NCBI RefSeq assembly: GCF_007991175.1
Contig: NZ_BJXV01000006.1
Coordinates: 124,001-188,000 of the forward strand
From: Halovibrio variabilis
GTDB taxonomy: Bacteria > Pseudomonadota > Gammaproteobacteria > Pseudomonadales > Halomonadaceae
Length of the DNA: 64,000 nt
Direction of reading: 5' to 3'
The position numbers and the translations under genes were made by a program. Each line of letters opens with the position of its first letter. Positions within the stretch are counted from its first letter, which is position 1. Below, piece after piece: positions 1 to 9,553 of the stretch. Under the pieces are notes generated by a model, which saw only the letters and a program-made list of their open reading frames with translations, did no database searches and had not been told where the DNA came from.

Positions 1-1084
1 GATACATTAGCGGGGCGTTGTCACTCACATCCAGCAACACCTTCGGCGTATTACCAAAGACTTCTTCGATTGCGTCCAGGTACATCCGCTCACGCATGAT
101 GCCCGGTGAATTGCGGTACTCGGTCAACAGCGAATTAAAGCGGTTAGCTTGACCCTGCGCTCTAGCAACCACTGACTCGCGGTAACCCTGGCCTTGCTCA
201 ACCACACGCTGGGCCTGACCTTGCGCTTCAGGAATGATCGCGTTGGCGTAAGCGATACCTTGGTTAATCGTACGCTGACGATCTTCACGGGCACGGATAA
301 CGTCATCAAAGGCGTCAATCACGGGCTCGGGGGCCGAGGTGGACTCAATGTTGATGGTTTGTAAACGAATACCGGCACCATAGTTGTCGAGATAGGACTG
401 CAAACGGCTAGACACCGAGCTACCCAGAATCTCACGGCCCGAGGTAAGGATATCGATCATATCGGTACCACCCACCACGTGGCGCAATGCTGAATCCAAC
501 GCGTTTTCAATCGAAGTGGCCGGATCACGCACGTTGAGCACAAAGTCACCAGGGTTAGCCACTTGGTACTGCGCTGAAATTTCCACTTCAACGATATTTT
601 CGTCACGGGTCAGCATCGACTGCGTTTGCGTCAGTGAGCGTACGCGGGTCACATTAACCATACGCACTTCGTCGATCAGCGGCGGGTTCCATTGCAAACC
701 TGGATCGACAATGCTTTGGAATTCGCCAAAGCGTAGCACAACGCCGCGCTCGGATTGGTCGACGAGGTAGAACCCCATCGCCGCCCAAATCGCCAATGCG
801 GCGACAATTAGCAAGCCCGGCAGCGCAAAAGGATTACGGCTTTTACCGCCACCACCGCCGCCGGTTTTTTTGCCACCGCCCTTCTTGCCGCCACCCAGCA
901 TGCTATTTAGCTTGTCTTGAAACTTTTTGAGCGCTTCATCCAAGTCGGGAGGGCCTTGGTTGTTGCCTCCTTTATTGCCGCCATTATTACCGCCACGGTT
1001 GCCATCGCCGTCGTTTCCACCGCGTCGGCCGCCACTGCTCCAAGGGTCGTGCTGATTGCCACCACCAGGCTCATTCCAGGCCAT
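1..1084 (-). CDS. hflK: HflK, membrane protease modulator (C-terminus outside window)
   Basis: HflK pairs with HflC to form the SPFH/prohibitin-like inner-membrane complex that surrounds and restrains the FtsH protease. The visible 361 residues begin MAWNEPGGGNQ, followed by a Gly/Asn-rich and then Gly/Lys-rich cytoplasmic tail (about 1-80), one hydrophobic segment (about 84-106, ALPGLLIVAALAIWAAMGFY) and an SPFH domain starting VDQSERGVVLRFGEF. The reading frame is open to base 1, so the C-terminus and the expected hflC are missing. The ATG ends at 1084, 147 bp after hflX on the same strand, in the hfq-hflX-hflK-hflC order of E. coli and Pseudomonas. The Gly-rich tail is typical of the family. 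Identification is secure. Confidence 0.96.
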   Translation of the reverse strand, partial: MAWNEPGGGNQHDPWSSGGRRGGNDGDGNRGGNNGGNKGGNNQGPPDLDEALKKFQDKLNSMLGGGKKGGGKKTGGGGGGKSRNPFALPGLLIVAALAIWAAMGFYLVDQSERGVVLRFGEFQSIVDPGLQWNPPLIDEVRMVNVTRVRSLTQTQSMLTRDENIVEVEISAQYQVANPGDFVLNVRDPATSIENALDSALRHVVGGTDMIDILTSGREILGSSVSSRLQSYLDNYGAGIRLQTINIESTSAPEPVIDAFDDVIRAREDRQRTINQGIAYANAIIPEAQGQAQRVVEQGQGYRESVVARAQGQANRFNSLLTEYRNSPGIMRERMYLDAIEEVFGNTPKVLLDVSDNAPLMY

Positions 1085-1231
1085 ACTTCGTCTCCACTAA
1101 GGTATTCACTAACGCCAGTGGCGTCGTGGTTAAACGATGCCACCACGTTTTGATATTGTTGCTATATAAATCTTGTACCATTTTTATACGAGGTAGCATA
1201 CTGCAGCGTACTAGAAAACAGGGTGGATAGA

Positions 1232-2542
1232 CTACCACTCATCAGTTTCACGCAGTGCTTCAGGTAAATAGGTATTGGCGCGTTCGCCCAGCTGTGCCAT
1301 CAATTGGTTAAAATCGCGACGCGGCAAACGCACATCCAACACCGAATGTCCCTGATCGTCAAAGTCTTCCCCGCGAACGGCATTCAGCTCATGCAGGCCA
1401 GCACGCAGCTTACCTTGCTCAGGGTTTAGTGTCAGCGAAAAGCCAATAACATCCTTTGCCAAGCGCTCAGAAAGCGCCTCGTGCAGCAGTTCAAGCCCCT
1501 GTTCCTGCTGGGCTGAAAGCCACACAACCTCTGGAACACCCTGGCCGTCGCGTTCAATACGCGGCGAACTATCCAGCTTATCAATTTTATTCATGACTTT
1601 AAGCACCGGTACATCATCGGCACCGATCTCTTTAAGCACCAACTCTACCTGCTCAACGTTCAGCTCACGGTCTGGGTCTGCCGCATCAATCACGTGGACT
1701 AGCAGCGTGGCTTCGGAGGCTTCCTGCAGCGTGGCTTGAAACGACTCGACCAGCTTGTGCGGCAAGTGGCGAATAAAGCCCACGGTATCCGCCATCACCA
1801 CGGGACCCACGTCTTCAATCTCAAGCCGCCGTAAGGTGGGGTCCAGGGTCGCAAACAGCTGGTCCGCGGCGAACACCTCGGCATTGGTCAAGGCGTTGAA
1901 CAGCGTCGACTTGCCCGCGTTGGTGTAACCCACCAGCGAAACACTGTGAATTTCAGCACGCGAGCGGGCACGACGATTCTGGTCGCGCTGACTGCGGACT
2001 TTATCCAGCCGTTTATGAATCGATTTAATTCGCCCACGCAGCAGGCGACGATCCGTTTCAAGCTGCGTCTCACCTGGGCCACGCAGACCAATCCCGCCTT
2101 TTTGGCGCTCAAGGTGTGTCCAGCCCCGCACAAGGCGGGTCGACATATATTCAAGCTGAGCAAGTTCAACCTGCAGCTTACCTTCGTGGGTTCGTGCCCG
2201 TTGGGCAAAGATATCGAGGATCAAACCAGTACGGTCAAGCACTCGACATTTAAGCTCTTGCTCAACGTTGCGCTCTTGAGAGGGACTTAAACTGTGGTTG
2301 AAGATAACCAATTCTGCCGCATGAGCGGCGAGCAATGCCCGCAACTCTTCCAACTTACCTGACCCGATAAAGGTACGCGAATCAGGTCGATGGCGGCTAG
2401 CAGTGAGTAGAGTCGCAGGCTCTGCACCAGCAGAGCGTACGAGCTCTAAAAACTCACCCGGGTCTTCACGTTTTTGTTCATCATGAAAATCGACGTGAAC
2501 AAGAACTGCCGTTTCACCGGCGTCTGGGCGTTCGAAAAACAA
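1232..2542 (-). CDS. hflX: HflX, ribosome-associated GTPase
   Basis: HflX is a cytoplasmic GTPase that binds the 50S subunit and splits stalled or heat-damaged ribosomes. The 436-residue product has the N-terminal HflX domain (1-200, including the GSGKLEELRALL stretch and the GLRGPGETQLETDRR motif) and a Ras-like G domain with P-loop GYTNAGKS (205-212), DTVGF (G3) and NKID (G4). The start is a TTG immediately after an in-frame TGA, so nothing further upstream is possible. A GAGG six bases before it supports this, and the N-terminus MFFERPDAGE aligns with the usual HflX start. It lies 37 bp downstream of hfq and is probably co-transcribed with it. Confidence 0.96.
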   Translation of the reverse strand: MFFERPDAGETAVLVHVDFHDEQKREDPGEFLELVRSAGAEPATLLTASRHRPDSRTFIGSGKLEELRALLAAHAAELVIFNHSLSPSQERNVEQELKCRVLDRTGLILDIFAQRARTHEGKLQVELAQLEYMSTRLVRGWTHLERQKGGIGLRGPGETQLETDRRLLRGRIKSIHKRLDKVRSQRDQNRRARSRAEIHSVSLVGYTNAGKSTLFNALTNAEVFAADQLFATLDPTLRRLEIEDVGPVVMADTVGFIRHLPHKLVESFQATLQEASEATLLVHVIDAADPDRELNVEQVELVLKEIGADDVPVLKVMNKIDKLDSSPRIERDGQGVPEVVWLSAQQEQGLELLHEALSERLAKDVIGFSLTLNPEQGKLRAGLHELNAVRGEDFDDQGHSVLDVRLPRRDFNQLMAQLGERANTYLPEALRETDEW

Positions 2543-2579
2543 TCAATACCTCGTGGACTCTCTTGCTTATCCAGCGCTG

Positions 2580-2828
2580 TTAAATCTCCGCATCTTGCTC
2601 TGCCGGGTCTTGCGCAGGCAAACGTACGTTACGAGATGGCACAACCGTGGAAATAGCGTGTTTATAAACCATCTGACTAACGGTATTGCGTAACAAAATA
2701 ACAAACTGGTCAAAGGACTCAATCTGGCCCTGCAACTTAATGCCGTTGACCAAAAAGATAGAGACCGGAATGCGCTCTTTACGCAAAATATTCAAGTACG
2801 GATCTTGAAGGGACTGCCCTTTGGACAT
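2580..2828 (-). CDS. hfq: Hfq, RNA chaperone
   Basis: Hfq is the hexameric Sm-like protein that pairs small RNAs with mRNAs. The 82-residue product starts [13 protein letters not shown] and contains Sm1 ([13 protein letters not shown], about 22-34) and Sm2 with the conserved YKHAIST motif. The C-terminal tail after the Sm core is short and acidic ([10 protein letters not shown]), shorter than in E. coli. The ATG at 2828 is chosen over an in-frame upstream start because the protein then begins at the conserved MSKG, with AGGGAGAGC-type ribosome-binding DNA just before it. It sits between miaA and hflX as in other gammaproteobacteria. The 190 bp before it may hold its own promoter, but no clear one was seen. 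Confidence 0.98.
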   Translation of the reverse strand: MSKGQSLQDPYLNILRKERIPVSIFLVNGIKLQGQIESFDQFVILLRNTVSQMVYKHAISTVVPSRNVRLPAQDPAEQDAEI

Positions 2829-3018
2829 GTTGCTCTCCCTAAAACTGTCGTTGGGGTTAATTATCAAATGGCGTGCCCTACTGGTGCTACGCCGCACTAT
2901 TTTTTTACTGCCCGAAAGGTCAAGTGTTGCCCGAAGAGCCTGTGTTACTCGAAAGGCTTAGCTAACAGCCCGGCCGAAAACACACTTACTAGACACTATC
3001 CTAAAAAACCATCTTACG

Positions 3019-3957
3019 CTAAGCACTGCTTTCACGCACGAATTTCAGCACCTTATCCAACGCGTCTGGCCGTTGTGAATCTACCCAGGTAAGCTCGGGC
3101 CAGCTTCTTAACCAGGTTAATTGTCGCTTGGCGAGCTGACGCGTGGCGATCACGCCACGCTCAACAAGCGTGGCATAGTCGTAGCTACCTTCCAGGTACT
3201 CCCACACTTGACGATAGCCAACACTTTTCATCGCCGGTAGACCTAAATGCAAGTCATTACGCTTTCTGAGGGCGCCCACTTCATTTATCAAGCCCTGTGC
3301 CAACATTAGTTTAAAACGCTGCTCGATACGACGGTGCAAAAGGTTGCGATCGCTGGGCGCTAAGGCTACTGACAACACCCGCCAGGGAAAGGTTTCCGGC
3401 TGCTGTTCCGCCCATAGCTCACTCATCGGTCGCCCACTGGCGTAATAGACCTCTAGCGCGCGCATCAGCCGTTGCGGATCATTGGGATGAATACGCTGAG
3501 CTGATACCGGGTCCACTGCCGACAACGTTTCATGCAGCGAGGCAAGGCCCTGTGATTGCCACTGCACCTCTAATTGCTGGCGAATGGCGGCGTCCGCTGA
3601 AGGCAAATTGGCCACGCCTTCGATCAGATGCTTGTAGTAGAGCATTGTGCCCCCTACCAATAAAGGCACGTTACCCGTCGCGCTGATTTGTCGCATATGG
3701 CTTAGCGCATCTTGGCGAAAATCGGCCGCCGAATAGGGCTCAGCGGGATCACGAATATCGATTAAGCGGTGTGGCGCACGGGCAAGCTCCGCCGCACTGG
3801 GTTTGGCACTACCAATATCCATACCACGATACACCATGGTTGAATCAACGCTAATCAGCTCGTGGCCTAAACGCTCGTGTAGCGCTATCGCGGTATCGGT
3901 TTTACCGGCGGCCGTGGGGCCCATCAAAAAAATCGCCCAGGGGCGGGTATCAGCCAT
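3019..3957 (-). CDS. miaA: MiaA, tRNA dimethylallyltransferase
   Basis: MiaA transfers a dimethylallyl group from DMAPP to N6 of A37 in tRNAs that read codons starting with U. The 312-residue protein has the P-loop GPTAAGKT at 13-20, the [18 protein letters not shown] substrate-binding segment and [14 protein letters not shown], all diagnostic of the family, and has full normal length. It starts at ATG 3957, 60 bp after the mutL stop, and lies in the conserved mutL-miaA-hfq run, so it is probably part of that transcription unit. Confidence 0.97.
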   Translation of the reverse strand: MADTRPWAIFLMGPTAAGKTDTAIALHERLGHELISVDSTMVYRGMDIGSAKPSAAELARAPHRLIDIRDPAEPYSAADFRQDALSHMRQISATGNVPLLVGGTMLYYKHLIEGVANLPSADAAIRQQLEVQWQSQGLASLHETLSAVDPVSAQRIHPNDPQRLMRALEVYYASGRPMSELWAEQQPETFPWRVLSVALAPSDRNLLHRRIEQRFKLMLAQGLINEVGALRKRNDLHLGLPAMKSVGYRQVWEYLEGSYDYATLVERGVIATRQLAKRQLTWLRSWPELTWVDSQRPDALDKVLKFVRESSA

Positions 3958-3987
3958 GCGCGGTTCCGTTAGCTAAGAAAATGGTTG

Positions 3988-4017
3988 TTAGTGGTCACAC
4001 GGCTAGTGGTCGCACGA
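3988..4017. repeat. Tandem 15-bp duplication directly after the mutL stop
   Basis: Two adjacent 15-base units, 3988-4002 and 4003-4017, match at 12 of 15 positions. Read on the mutL strand they follow the TAG stop in the same frame, and each unit ends in a stop codon (TAG, then TAA). They fill most of the mutL-miaA spacer. No function is evident; this looks like a small slippage duplication. Confidence 0.6.
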
Positions 4018-5964
4018 CTATTGCCCCCGCAAGAAGAGCCGATCAAGCGCTTTTAGCCCCATCTGGGTCCAGGTAGGGCGCCCGTGATTGCATTGATCGC
4101 TGCGCTCGGTGCGCTCCATATCGCGCAGCAGTGCATTCATTTCATCGATGGTCAGCCGCCGATTGGCGCGCACACTGCCATGGCAAGCCATGGTGGAAAG
4201 TAGCTCATGCAACCGCGCCTCCACTTGATGTGTACGCCCATAGCGCGCCAACTCTTCCAGCATTTGCCGCACCAGCGCCTCAGGGTCAGCCTGGGCCAGC
4301 AGCGCGGGCAATTGGCGCACCAGCAGCGTCTCTGGCCCGGCAATATCCAGTTCAATCCCCAGTTTGGCGATGGCGGCTTGCTCGCTCTCGGCGGTGGCTA
4401 CTTCTGCGCGGCTAGCAGCGATGGAAACTGGCACCAGCAGCGGCTGAGCATCCAACCCTGTGGCGGCAGCCAGCTGGTTTTTCATACGCTCGTAAACGAT
4501 CCGTTCGTGGGCGGCGTGCATATCCACCAGCACAAGCCCTTCGGCGTTCTGGGCCAAAATATAAATACCGTGCAACTGACCCAGCGCAAACCCTAACGGC
4601 GGCGGCGCAGTGGGGTCGTCAGCAGGCATTGCCAGCGGTGCTTCGCGTACTTCATTGCCGCGCTCATTAGCCGCACTCACCTGCGGCGTTAACAGCGACT
4701 CTTCATGATTGGGGTGAAGCGCCTGATAGCCCTGCATAAAGCGGCGCACGCGCGCCGCACCTGGGTGGCGATCCGGCGAGTGGGTTAATGCGATGCCCTG
4801 CTGCTGCCAGCGGGCCTGCTCGCTAGCGCCTGAATGCTCACCAGAACCCTCACCTGGACCCGCAAATGAGTCTGCCACACCCTGTGGCGATGCGCCTAAC
4901 GTATCGGCAGCATCGGTCTCAGCTATGCTCTCGGCGGGTTTCGCGGACGCCAGGCAGTGATGCAAGCTCGAATAGAGAAAGTCGTGGACCATGCGACCGT
5001 CGCGAAAGCGCACTTCGTGTTTGGTGGGGTGCACGTTAACGTCCACGACATCCGGATCAAGCTCCAGATAAAGCACGAACACCGGATGACGGCCGTTAAA
5101 CAAAACGTCGCGGTAGGCCTGGCGTACCGCGTGGGCGACCAAGCGGTCGCGCACTACGCGCCCGTTAACAAAAAAGTACTGCTGGTCGGCCTGAGAGCGT
5201 GAATGGGTAGGCAGTCCTACCCAGCCACTTAATCGCAACCAACCGGCTTCACGCTCAATATAGCGAGCGTGCTCGATAAAGTTCTTGCCTAGTAGCGAGG
5301 CAATACGCCGCTCGCGAGCAGCCGTCGAGTGCCCCGGCGGTAGCTGATGAATCACTTTTTGATTGTGGCGCAGCACCCAGGCAATATCGTAGCGCGATAG
5401 CGCCTGACGGCGAAACGCCTCTTCCACGTGGGCAAATTCGGTTTTTTCGGTGCGCAGGAACTTACGCCGGGCGGGCGTATTAAAAAACAGATCGCGCACG
5501 CCGACGCTAGTCCCCCGAGGATGTGGTGCCGGGGTCACCCGCGCGTCCATTCCTCGCCCTTCAGCGACTACCCGCCAGCCATGGCGGGGGTCGTCTTCGG
5601 CGTTGGAGATCAGCTCCAGCCGCGAGACGGAACTAATTGAGGCCAGCGCTTCGCCACGAAAGCCTAGCGAGCTAACGCCCTCTAAGTCCTCCAGGCTGCC
5701 GATCTTACTGGTGGCGTGGCGGGCCAATGCCAGCGGTAAATCCTCTTCGCCAATGCCGATGCCGTCGTCGCGCACCTTAATCAGCCGCGCACCGCCCTGC
5801 TCAATCTCCACTTCAATGCGCTGGCTGCCCGCATCAATAGCATTTTCAATCAGCTCTTTGGTCACCGACGAAGGCCGCTCGACCACCTCACCCGCGGCAA
5901 TCTGGTTAGCCAGCCGGGGATCAAGCACATGAATACGCGGCGCGGTAGCGGTACTATCAGTCAA
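4018..5964 (-). CDS. mutL: MutL, DNA mismatch repair protein of the endonuclease type
   Basis: MutL couples MutS mismatch recognition to strand removal. The N-terminal GHKL ATPase (about 10-330) shows [22 protein letters not shown] and [11 protein letters not shown] variable linker (about 340-460) follows, then a dimerisation domain. The 648-residue protein carries DMHAAHER from about 481, ACH at about 593, CNHGRPTW at about 625-632 and a terminal FLRGQ. These match the metal-binding motif set of endonuclease-type MutL proteins, which E. coli MutL lacks. It starts 23 bp after amiB and precedes miaA. Confidence 0.96.
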   Translation of the reverse strand: MTDSTATAPRIHVLDPRLANQIAAGEVVERPSSVTKELIENAIDAGSQRIEVEIEQGGARLIKVRDDGIGIGEEDLPLALARHATSKIGSLEDLEGVSSLGFRGEALASISSVSRLELISNAEDDPRHGWRVVAEGRGMDARVTPAPHPRGTSVGVRDLFFNTPARRKFLRTEKTEFAHVEEAFRRQALSRYDIAWVLRHNQKVIHQLPPGHSTAARERRIASLLGKNFIEHARYIEREAGWLRLSGWVGLPTHSRSQADQQYFFVNGRVVRDRLVAHAVRQAYRDVLFNGRHPVFVLYLELDPDVVDVNVHPTKHEVRFRDGRMVHDFLYSSLHHCLASAKPAESIAETDAADTLGASPQGVADSFAGPGEGSGEHSGASEQARWQQQGIALTHSPDRHPGAARVRRFMQGYQALHPNHEESLLTPQVSAANERGNEVREAPLAMPADDPTAPPPLGFALGQLHGIYILAQNAEGLVLVDMHAAHERIVYERMKNQLAAATGLDAQPLLVPVSIAASRAEVATAESEQAAIAKLGIELDIAGPETLLVRQLPALLAQADPEALVRQMLEELARYGRTHQVEARLHELLSTMACHGSVRANRRLTIDEMNALLRDMERTERSDQCNHGRPTWTQMGLKALDRLFLRGQ

Positions 5965-5987
5965 CTCGGCACCTCATAAACGGAATC

Positions 5988-7448
5988 TCATGAACGGGGA
6001 ATTTGTAACACTTGGCCGACACGAATCACGTCGCCATTAATATCATTGGCCTGCTTCAACTGATTGACCGGTACGCCATGGCGTACGGCAATCGCCGACA
6101 AGGTATCGCCCGACTGAATCCGGTACTCATTACCCGAAGGACGGCGCTGATTATCGCGCTGCCAAGCGAGCAGGCTGGCCGGTGGCGGATAGCGCTCAAA
6201 ATGCTCGCGCAGACCACTAAATATAGCTTTCGAAAGCCCCGACTGATGCACCGGGTCGCGTAGGCGACGCTCCTCATCGGGATTGGAAATAAAGCCAACC
6301 TCAATCAGTAGCGAGGGGATATCAGGTGACTTCAGTACCATAAACCCGGCCTGTTCCACCCGTGATTTGTGCAGCCGATTCATCCGTCCTAACTGTTCTA
6401 ATACCTGTCCGCCGATCGACAGCGAGTCGTTGAGCGTGGCGGTCATGGTCAAATCCAACAAGACGCCGCGCAGCACCTGATCTTTATCACGTAACGAAAG
6501 GGTGCCATCAACACCGCCAATCAGGTCGGAGCGGTTCTCGCTATCCGCCAGCCATTGAGCGGTTTCCGAGGTCGCGCCGCGTTGGGAAAGCGCATACACC
6601 GAACTGCCTTGAGGCCGTGGGCTGGTGAAGGCATCGGCGTGGATGGAAACGAAAAAGTCCGCCTTCTGTTCACGCGCCAAGGCCGTACGTTGACGCAGCC
6701 CTATATAGTAGTCGCCATCCCGCGTTAACACCGCCTTAAAGCCCGGCGTTCCATTAACCTCAGAAGCTAAACGCCGGGCAATTTCCAGCACCACGTCTTT
6801 TTCACGGGTGCCTGAGGGGCCAATTGCCCCCGGGTCTTCGCCGCCGTGACCGGCATCAATGGCGATAATAATGTCTCTGCGCGGGTGCGGCTTGGCTGGC
6901 TGTACTTTTACGGCTTCGTCCGGGGACGACGCGCTGCCCGGCACTTGCTGTTGCGCGGTCGCTTGGCGCTGGGACTGAGTCTCCTGATCGCGAATCATCG
7001 CTTCAATGGGGTCAATGGGGTTCTCAACGGCGCTTTCCCCAGGGTATTCAAGGTCGACCACGAGGCGGTGCCCGTATTGATCATTGGGCCTCAAGGTAAA
7101 ATGGCGCGGCTGTATTTCCCGGTTGAGCTCAAGCACCACACGCAAACCGCCGCCATCGCGCACGCCGGTTCGCACCGAGGTAATCGCACTGTCATTTAGC
7201 GGCAGCGTGCTGGGGTCGGTGTCTATTTGGGTGTCCTCCAAATCAATCACCAAGCGTGCGGGGTTCTCAAGCGAAAACACGTTGGCGTCTGTTGCCGCGG
7301 ATAAATCAAACACCAACCGCGCATGATCTGGCGCCGCCCAGAGGCGCATACTCTCGACAGTGGTGGCTTGGACGTTAACCGCCACAAGGGCAAAAAAACT
7401 GGCGACCAACAGGCGACATAAACGCGCCACTGTGCCCTTCATTTCCAT
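5988..7448 (-). CDS. amiB: AmiB-type N-acetylmuramoyl-L-alanine amidase
   Basis: This is a secreted zinc amidase that cuts the amide bond between MurNAc and the stem peptide during daughter-cell separation. The 486-residue protein has a signal peptide (about 1-28, ending VNVQA), an AMIN targeting domain (about 30-135), a Gln-rich linker (about 150-185), an Amidase_3 domain from about 192 with zinc ligands in AGHGGEDPG (H201), Glu217 and SIHAD, and a C-terminal LysM domain (about 441-485, YRIQSGDTLSAIA). This AMIN-amidase-LysM layout and the position between tsaE and mutL match E. coli amiB. It overlaps the tsaE end by 10 bp; an alternative ATG lies two codons in. Confidence 0.93.
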   Translation of the reverse strand: MEMKGTVARLCRLLVASFFALVAVNVQATTVESMRLWAAPDHARLVFDLSAATDANVFSLENPARLVIDLEDTQIDTDPSTLPLNDSAITSVRTGVRDGGGLRVVLELNREIQPRHFTLRPNDQYGHRLVVDLEYPGESAVENPIDPIEAMIRDQETQSQRQATAQQQVPGSASSPDEAVKVQPAKPHPRRDIIIAIDAGHGGEDPGAIGPSGTREKDVVLEIARRLASEVNGTPGFKAVLTRDGDYYIGLRQRTALAREQKADFFVSIHADAFTSPRPQGSSVYALSQRGATSETAQWLADSENRSDLIGGVDGTLSLRDKDQVLRGVLLDLTMTATLNDSLSIGGQVLEQLGRMNRLHKSRVEQAGFMVLKSPDIPSLLIEVGFISNPDEERRLRDPVHQSGLSKAIFSGLREHFERYPPPASLLAWQRDNQRRPSGNEYRIQSGDTLSAIAVRHGVPVNQLKQANDINGDVIRVGQVLQIPRS

Positions 7449-7951
7449 TGAATCACACCGTTTCCCCGCTGCTCGGAACCCACTTTGTGGTGTAATAAAG
7501 CCAGCAAACGCTGGCCGTTATCACTACAGGCCGTTAACGAGATGCGACGCCCTTGAGGCGCCACCTCCAGCATCAGACGAAGATCCGGCGCGGGTAGCCA
7601 CCCTTCACCGCGGCTGGGCCACTCAATGATGCTGAGCGCCTCGTCGGCGAGCACGTCGCGGCCGCCGATAAATTCAAGCTCCTCAGGGTCCGCCAAGCGG
7701 TACAAATCTAAATGATAAACGCGCAGGGTTCCCAACTCATAAGGCTCGACTAGCGTATAAGTGGGGCTTTTGACCGCCCCTTGATAACCATAAGCCCGCA
7801 GGATGCCCCGCGTCAGGGTGGTTTTACCGGCCCCTAACTCGCCTTCCAGATAAACCCGCCCACGTGCTTCCAATACGTGCCCTAACGCTTCGCCAAAGGC
7901 GACCTGAGCCTCTTCATTATCTACTTGCACCTGCATAAAGGCTGCCTTCAC
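7439..7951 (-). CDS. tsaE: TsaE, tRNA t6A biosynthesis ATPase
   Basis: TsaE is the ATPase partner of TsaB-TsaD in making threonylcarbamoyladenosine at A37 of tRNAs that read ANN codons. The 170-residue product has Walker A GELGAGKTT (37-45), the SPTYTLVEPYE segment and HLDLYRL, all family signatures, and normal length. It starts four bases before the nnr stop (ATGA overlap) and overlaps amiB at its 3' end, so translation of nnr, tsaE and amiB is probably coupled. Confidence 0.96.
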   Translation of the reverse strand: MKAAFMQVQVDNEEAQVAFGEALGHVLEARGRVYLEGELGAGKTTLTRGILRAYGYQGAVKSPTYTLVEPYELGTLRVYHLDLYRLADPEELEFIGGRDVLADEALSIIEWPSRGEGWLPAPDLRLMLEVAPQGRRISLTACSDNGQRLLALLHHKVGSEQRGNGVIQWK

Positions 7952-9441
7952 GGATTGATCAACATTCGCGCATAGGATGCCAGATCGCTAGCCAGCAGGC
8001 CACGCTCACCTTCTTGCGCGGCGGCACGATCAGCGGCTAGCGCATGTACCATGGTGGCCAGCCAGGCGCTGAACTCGATGTTACCGCGCTGGGCGATCAG
8101 CGCCCCCAGCATACCGCTGAGTACGTCGCCCATGCCGCCGCTGGCCATGCCGGGATTGCCGTAGGGGCACACCACCAGCCCGCCAGGGCCAGCAACCAAG
8201 CTACCCGCGCCTTTTAAAATCACCACACCGCCGCGAGCGCGCTGAAGCGCCTGGGCAGCGGCAGGACGGTCGGCTTGAACCTCCGCTACAGAACAGCCCA
8301 ACAGCCGCGCGGCCTCGCCAGGATGTGGGGTCAACACCCAGTTTTCACGCTGAGTGTCCGGCCACTGGCTGGCCAATAAATTAAGCCCGTCAGCATCGAT
8401 CACCAGCGGCGCCTCTGACTGCAGCGCACTTTGTAGCACCGCCTGCCCCCAGGCGGCTTGGCCAAGGCCTGGCCCTACCACCACTACGTCCGCTGACTCA
8501 GGCAACTCACCGACATCGGCGCCGCCACGTACACCGTGTGCCATCACTTCAGGGCAGCGTAGCAAACTGGCGACAATATGCTCGGGGGCCGTCGCCAAGC
8601 TCACTTTGCCTGCGCCCAACCGCGCGGCGGCCTGGCAAGCCAGCAATGCCGCACCGCCAAAACCGGGCGCGCCACCCATCACCAGTACGTGCCCCATGTC
8701 GCCTTTATGGCTCGTGCGTAGGCGCGGCGCAAACGCCTCTGTCAGCAGCAAATCATCCAGCCGCCAAGCGGTGGGAAAAATGTCGAAATAGGCCTGGGCC
8801 TTGACACCCAGAGGGCGAAAATCGATCTCCCCGGTGTAGGCTGGCGCATCGCCGGTGTGCAAACCGATTTTATCGCCGATAAACGTCACCGTGCAGGCGG
8901 CCTGTACCGCAACGCCCGGCGCGGCGCCCGTATCAGCCACTAAGCCCGAAGGAATATCAATCGACAGTACCGGGCGATGCGCGGCATTGATCATTTCAAC
9001 CGCGCGGCGAAAGCGTCCCGCTACTTCGCCGGTCAAGCCAGTCCCCAGCAACGCGTCGACGATCACTTCCCCGGTCAATTCAATCCCGGCGTGCCAATCT
9101 TCGCAGCCGACGCCCGCCGAGGTTGCCAACTGCGCGGCCTGTGAGGCATCACCGCTTAGCTCATCAAGGGGTTTAAGCGCGACTCGCTGCACTTTTAGCC
9201 CTGATTGCATGGCCAACGCCGCCAGCACATGGCCATCGCCGCCGTTATTACCGCCCCCACACATAACGGTTAAACTACGCGCTTGCGGCCAGCGTGAACG
9301 GAAGCTGTGCCAGGCACTTGATGCAGCGCGCTGCATCAATGCAAAACCGTCGATGCCAGCGGCAATGGTGCGTCGGTCAAGTTCGCCCACCTGGGCAGCT
9401 TTGTATAGAGGGCGTAGTGTGGAAGTATTGGGGACCGTCAC
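7948..9441 (-). CDS. nnr: Nnr, bifunctional NAD(P)HX epimerase/dehydratase
   Basis: Nnr repairs hydrated NADH and NADPH: the N-terminal YjeF domain epimerises R and S forms, and the C-terminal ribokinase-like domain dehydrates S-NAD(P)HX with ADP. The 497-residue protein has GGGNNGGDG at 62-70 in the epimerase half and LTPHPGEAARLLG plus GNPGMASGGMGDVLSG in the dehydratase half. It is the first gene of the minus-strand run nnr-tsaE-amiB-mutL-miaA-hfq-hflX-hflK and is divergent from queG across 112 bp, where the promoters of both should lie. Confidence 0.96.
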   Translation of the reverse strand: MTVPNTSTLRPLYKAAQVGELDRRTIAAGIDGFALMQRAASSAWHSFRSRWPQARSLTVMCGGGNNGGDGHVLAALAMQSGLKVQRVALKPLDELSGDASQAAQLATSAGVGCEDWHAGIELTGEVIVDALLGTGLTGEVAGRFRRAVEMINAAHRPVLSIDIPSGLVADTGAAPGVAVQAACTVTFIGDKIGLHTGDAPAYTGEIDFRPLGVKAQAYFDIFPTAWRLDDLLLTEAFAPRLRTSHKGDMGHVLVMGGAPGFGGAALLACQAAARLGAGKVSLATAPEHIVASLLRCPEVMAHGVRGGADVGELPESADVVVVGPGLGQAAWGQAVLQSALQSEAPLVIDADGLNLLASQWPDTQRENWVLTPHPGEAARLLGCSVAEVQADRPAAAQALQRARGGVVILKGAGSLVAGPGGLVVCPYGNPGMASGGMGDVLSGMLGALIAQRGNIEFSAWLATMVHALAADRAAAQEGERGLLASDLASYARMLINP

Positions 9442-9553
9442 GATCTCTCCTTGCGCATATTTTGATGGCTGCTAATGCGTTAGCATAGCGCTTAACGCCT
9501 TGCCGTTGACTGACTTGTAGACACTACTATTTTCAGAGCCATTTTGAAGAACC

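Noticed and set aside
907..1153. Open frames on both strands over the hflK N-terminus
   Set aside because: They are antisense or shifted readings of the repetitive Gly/Asn-rich hflK start.
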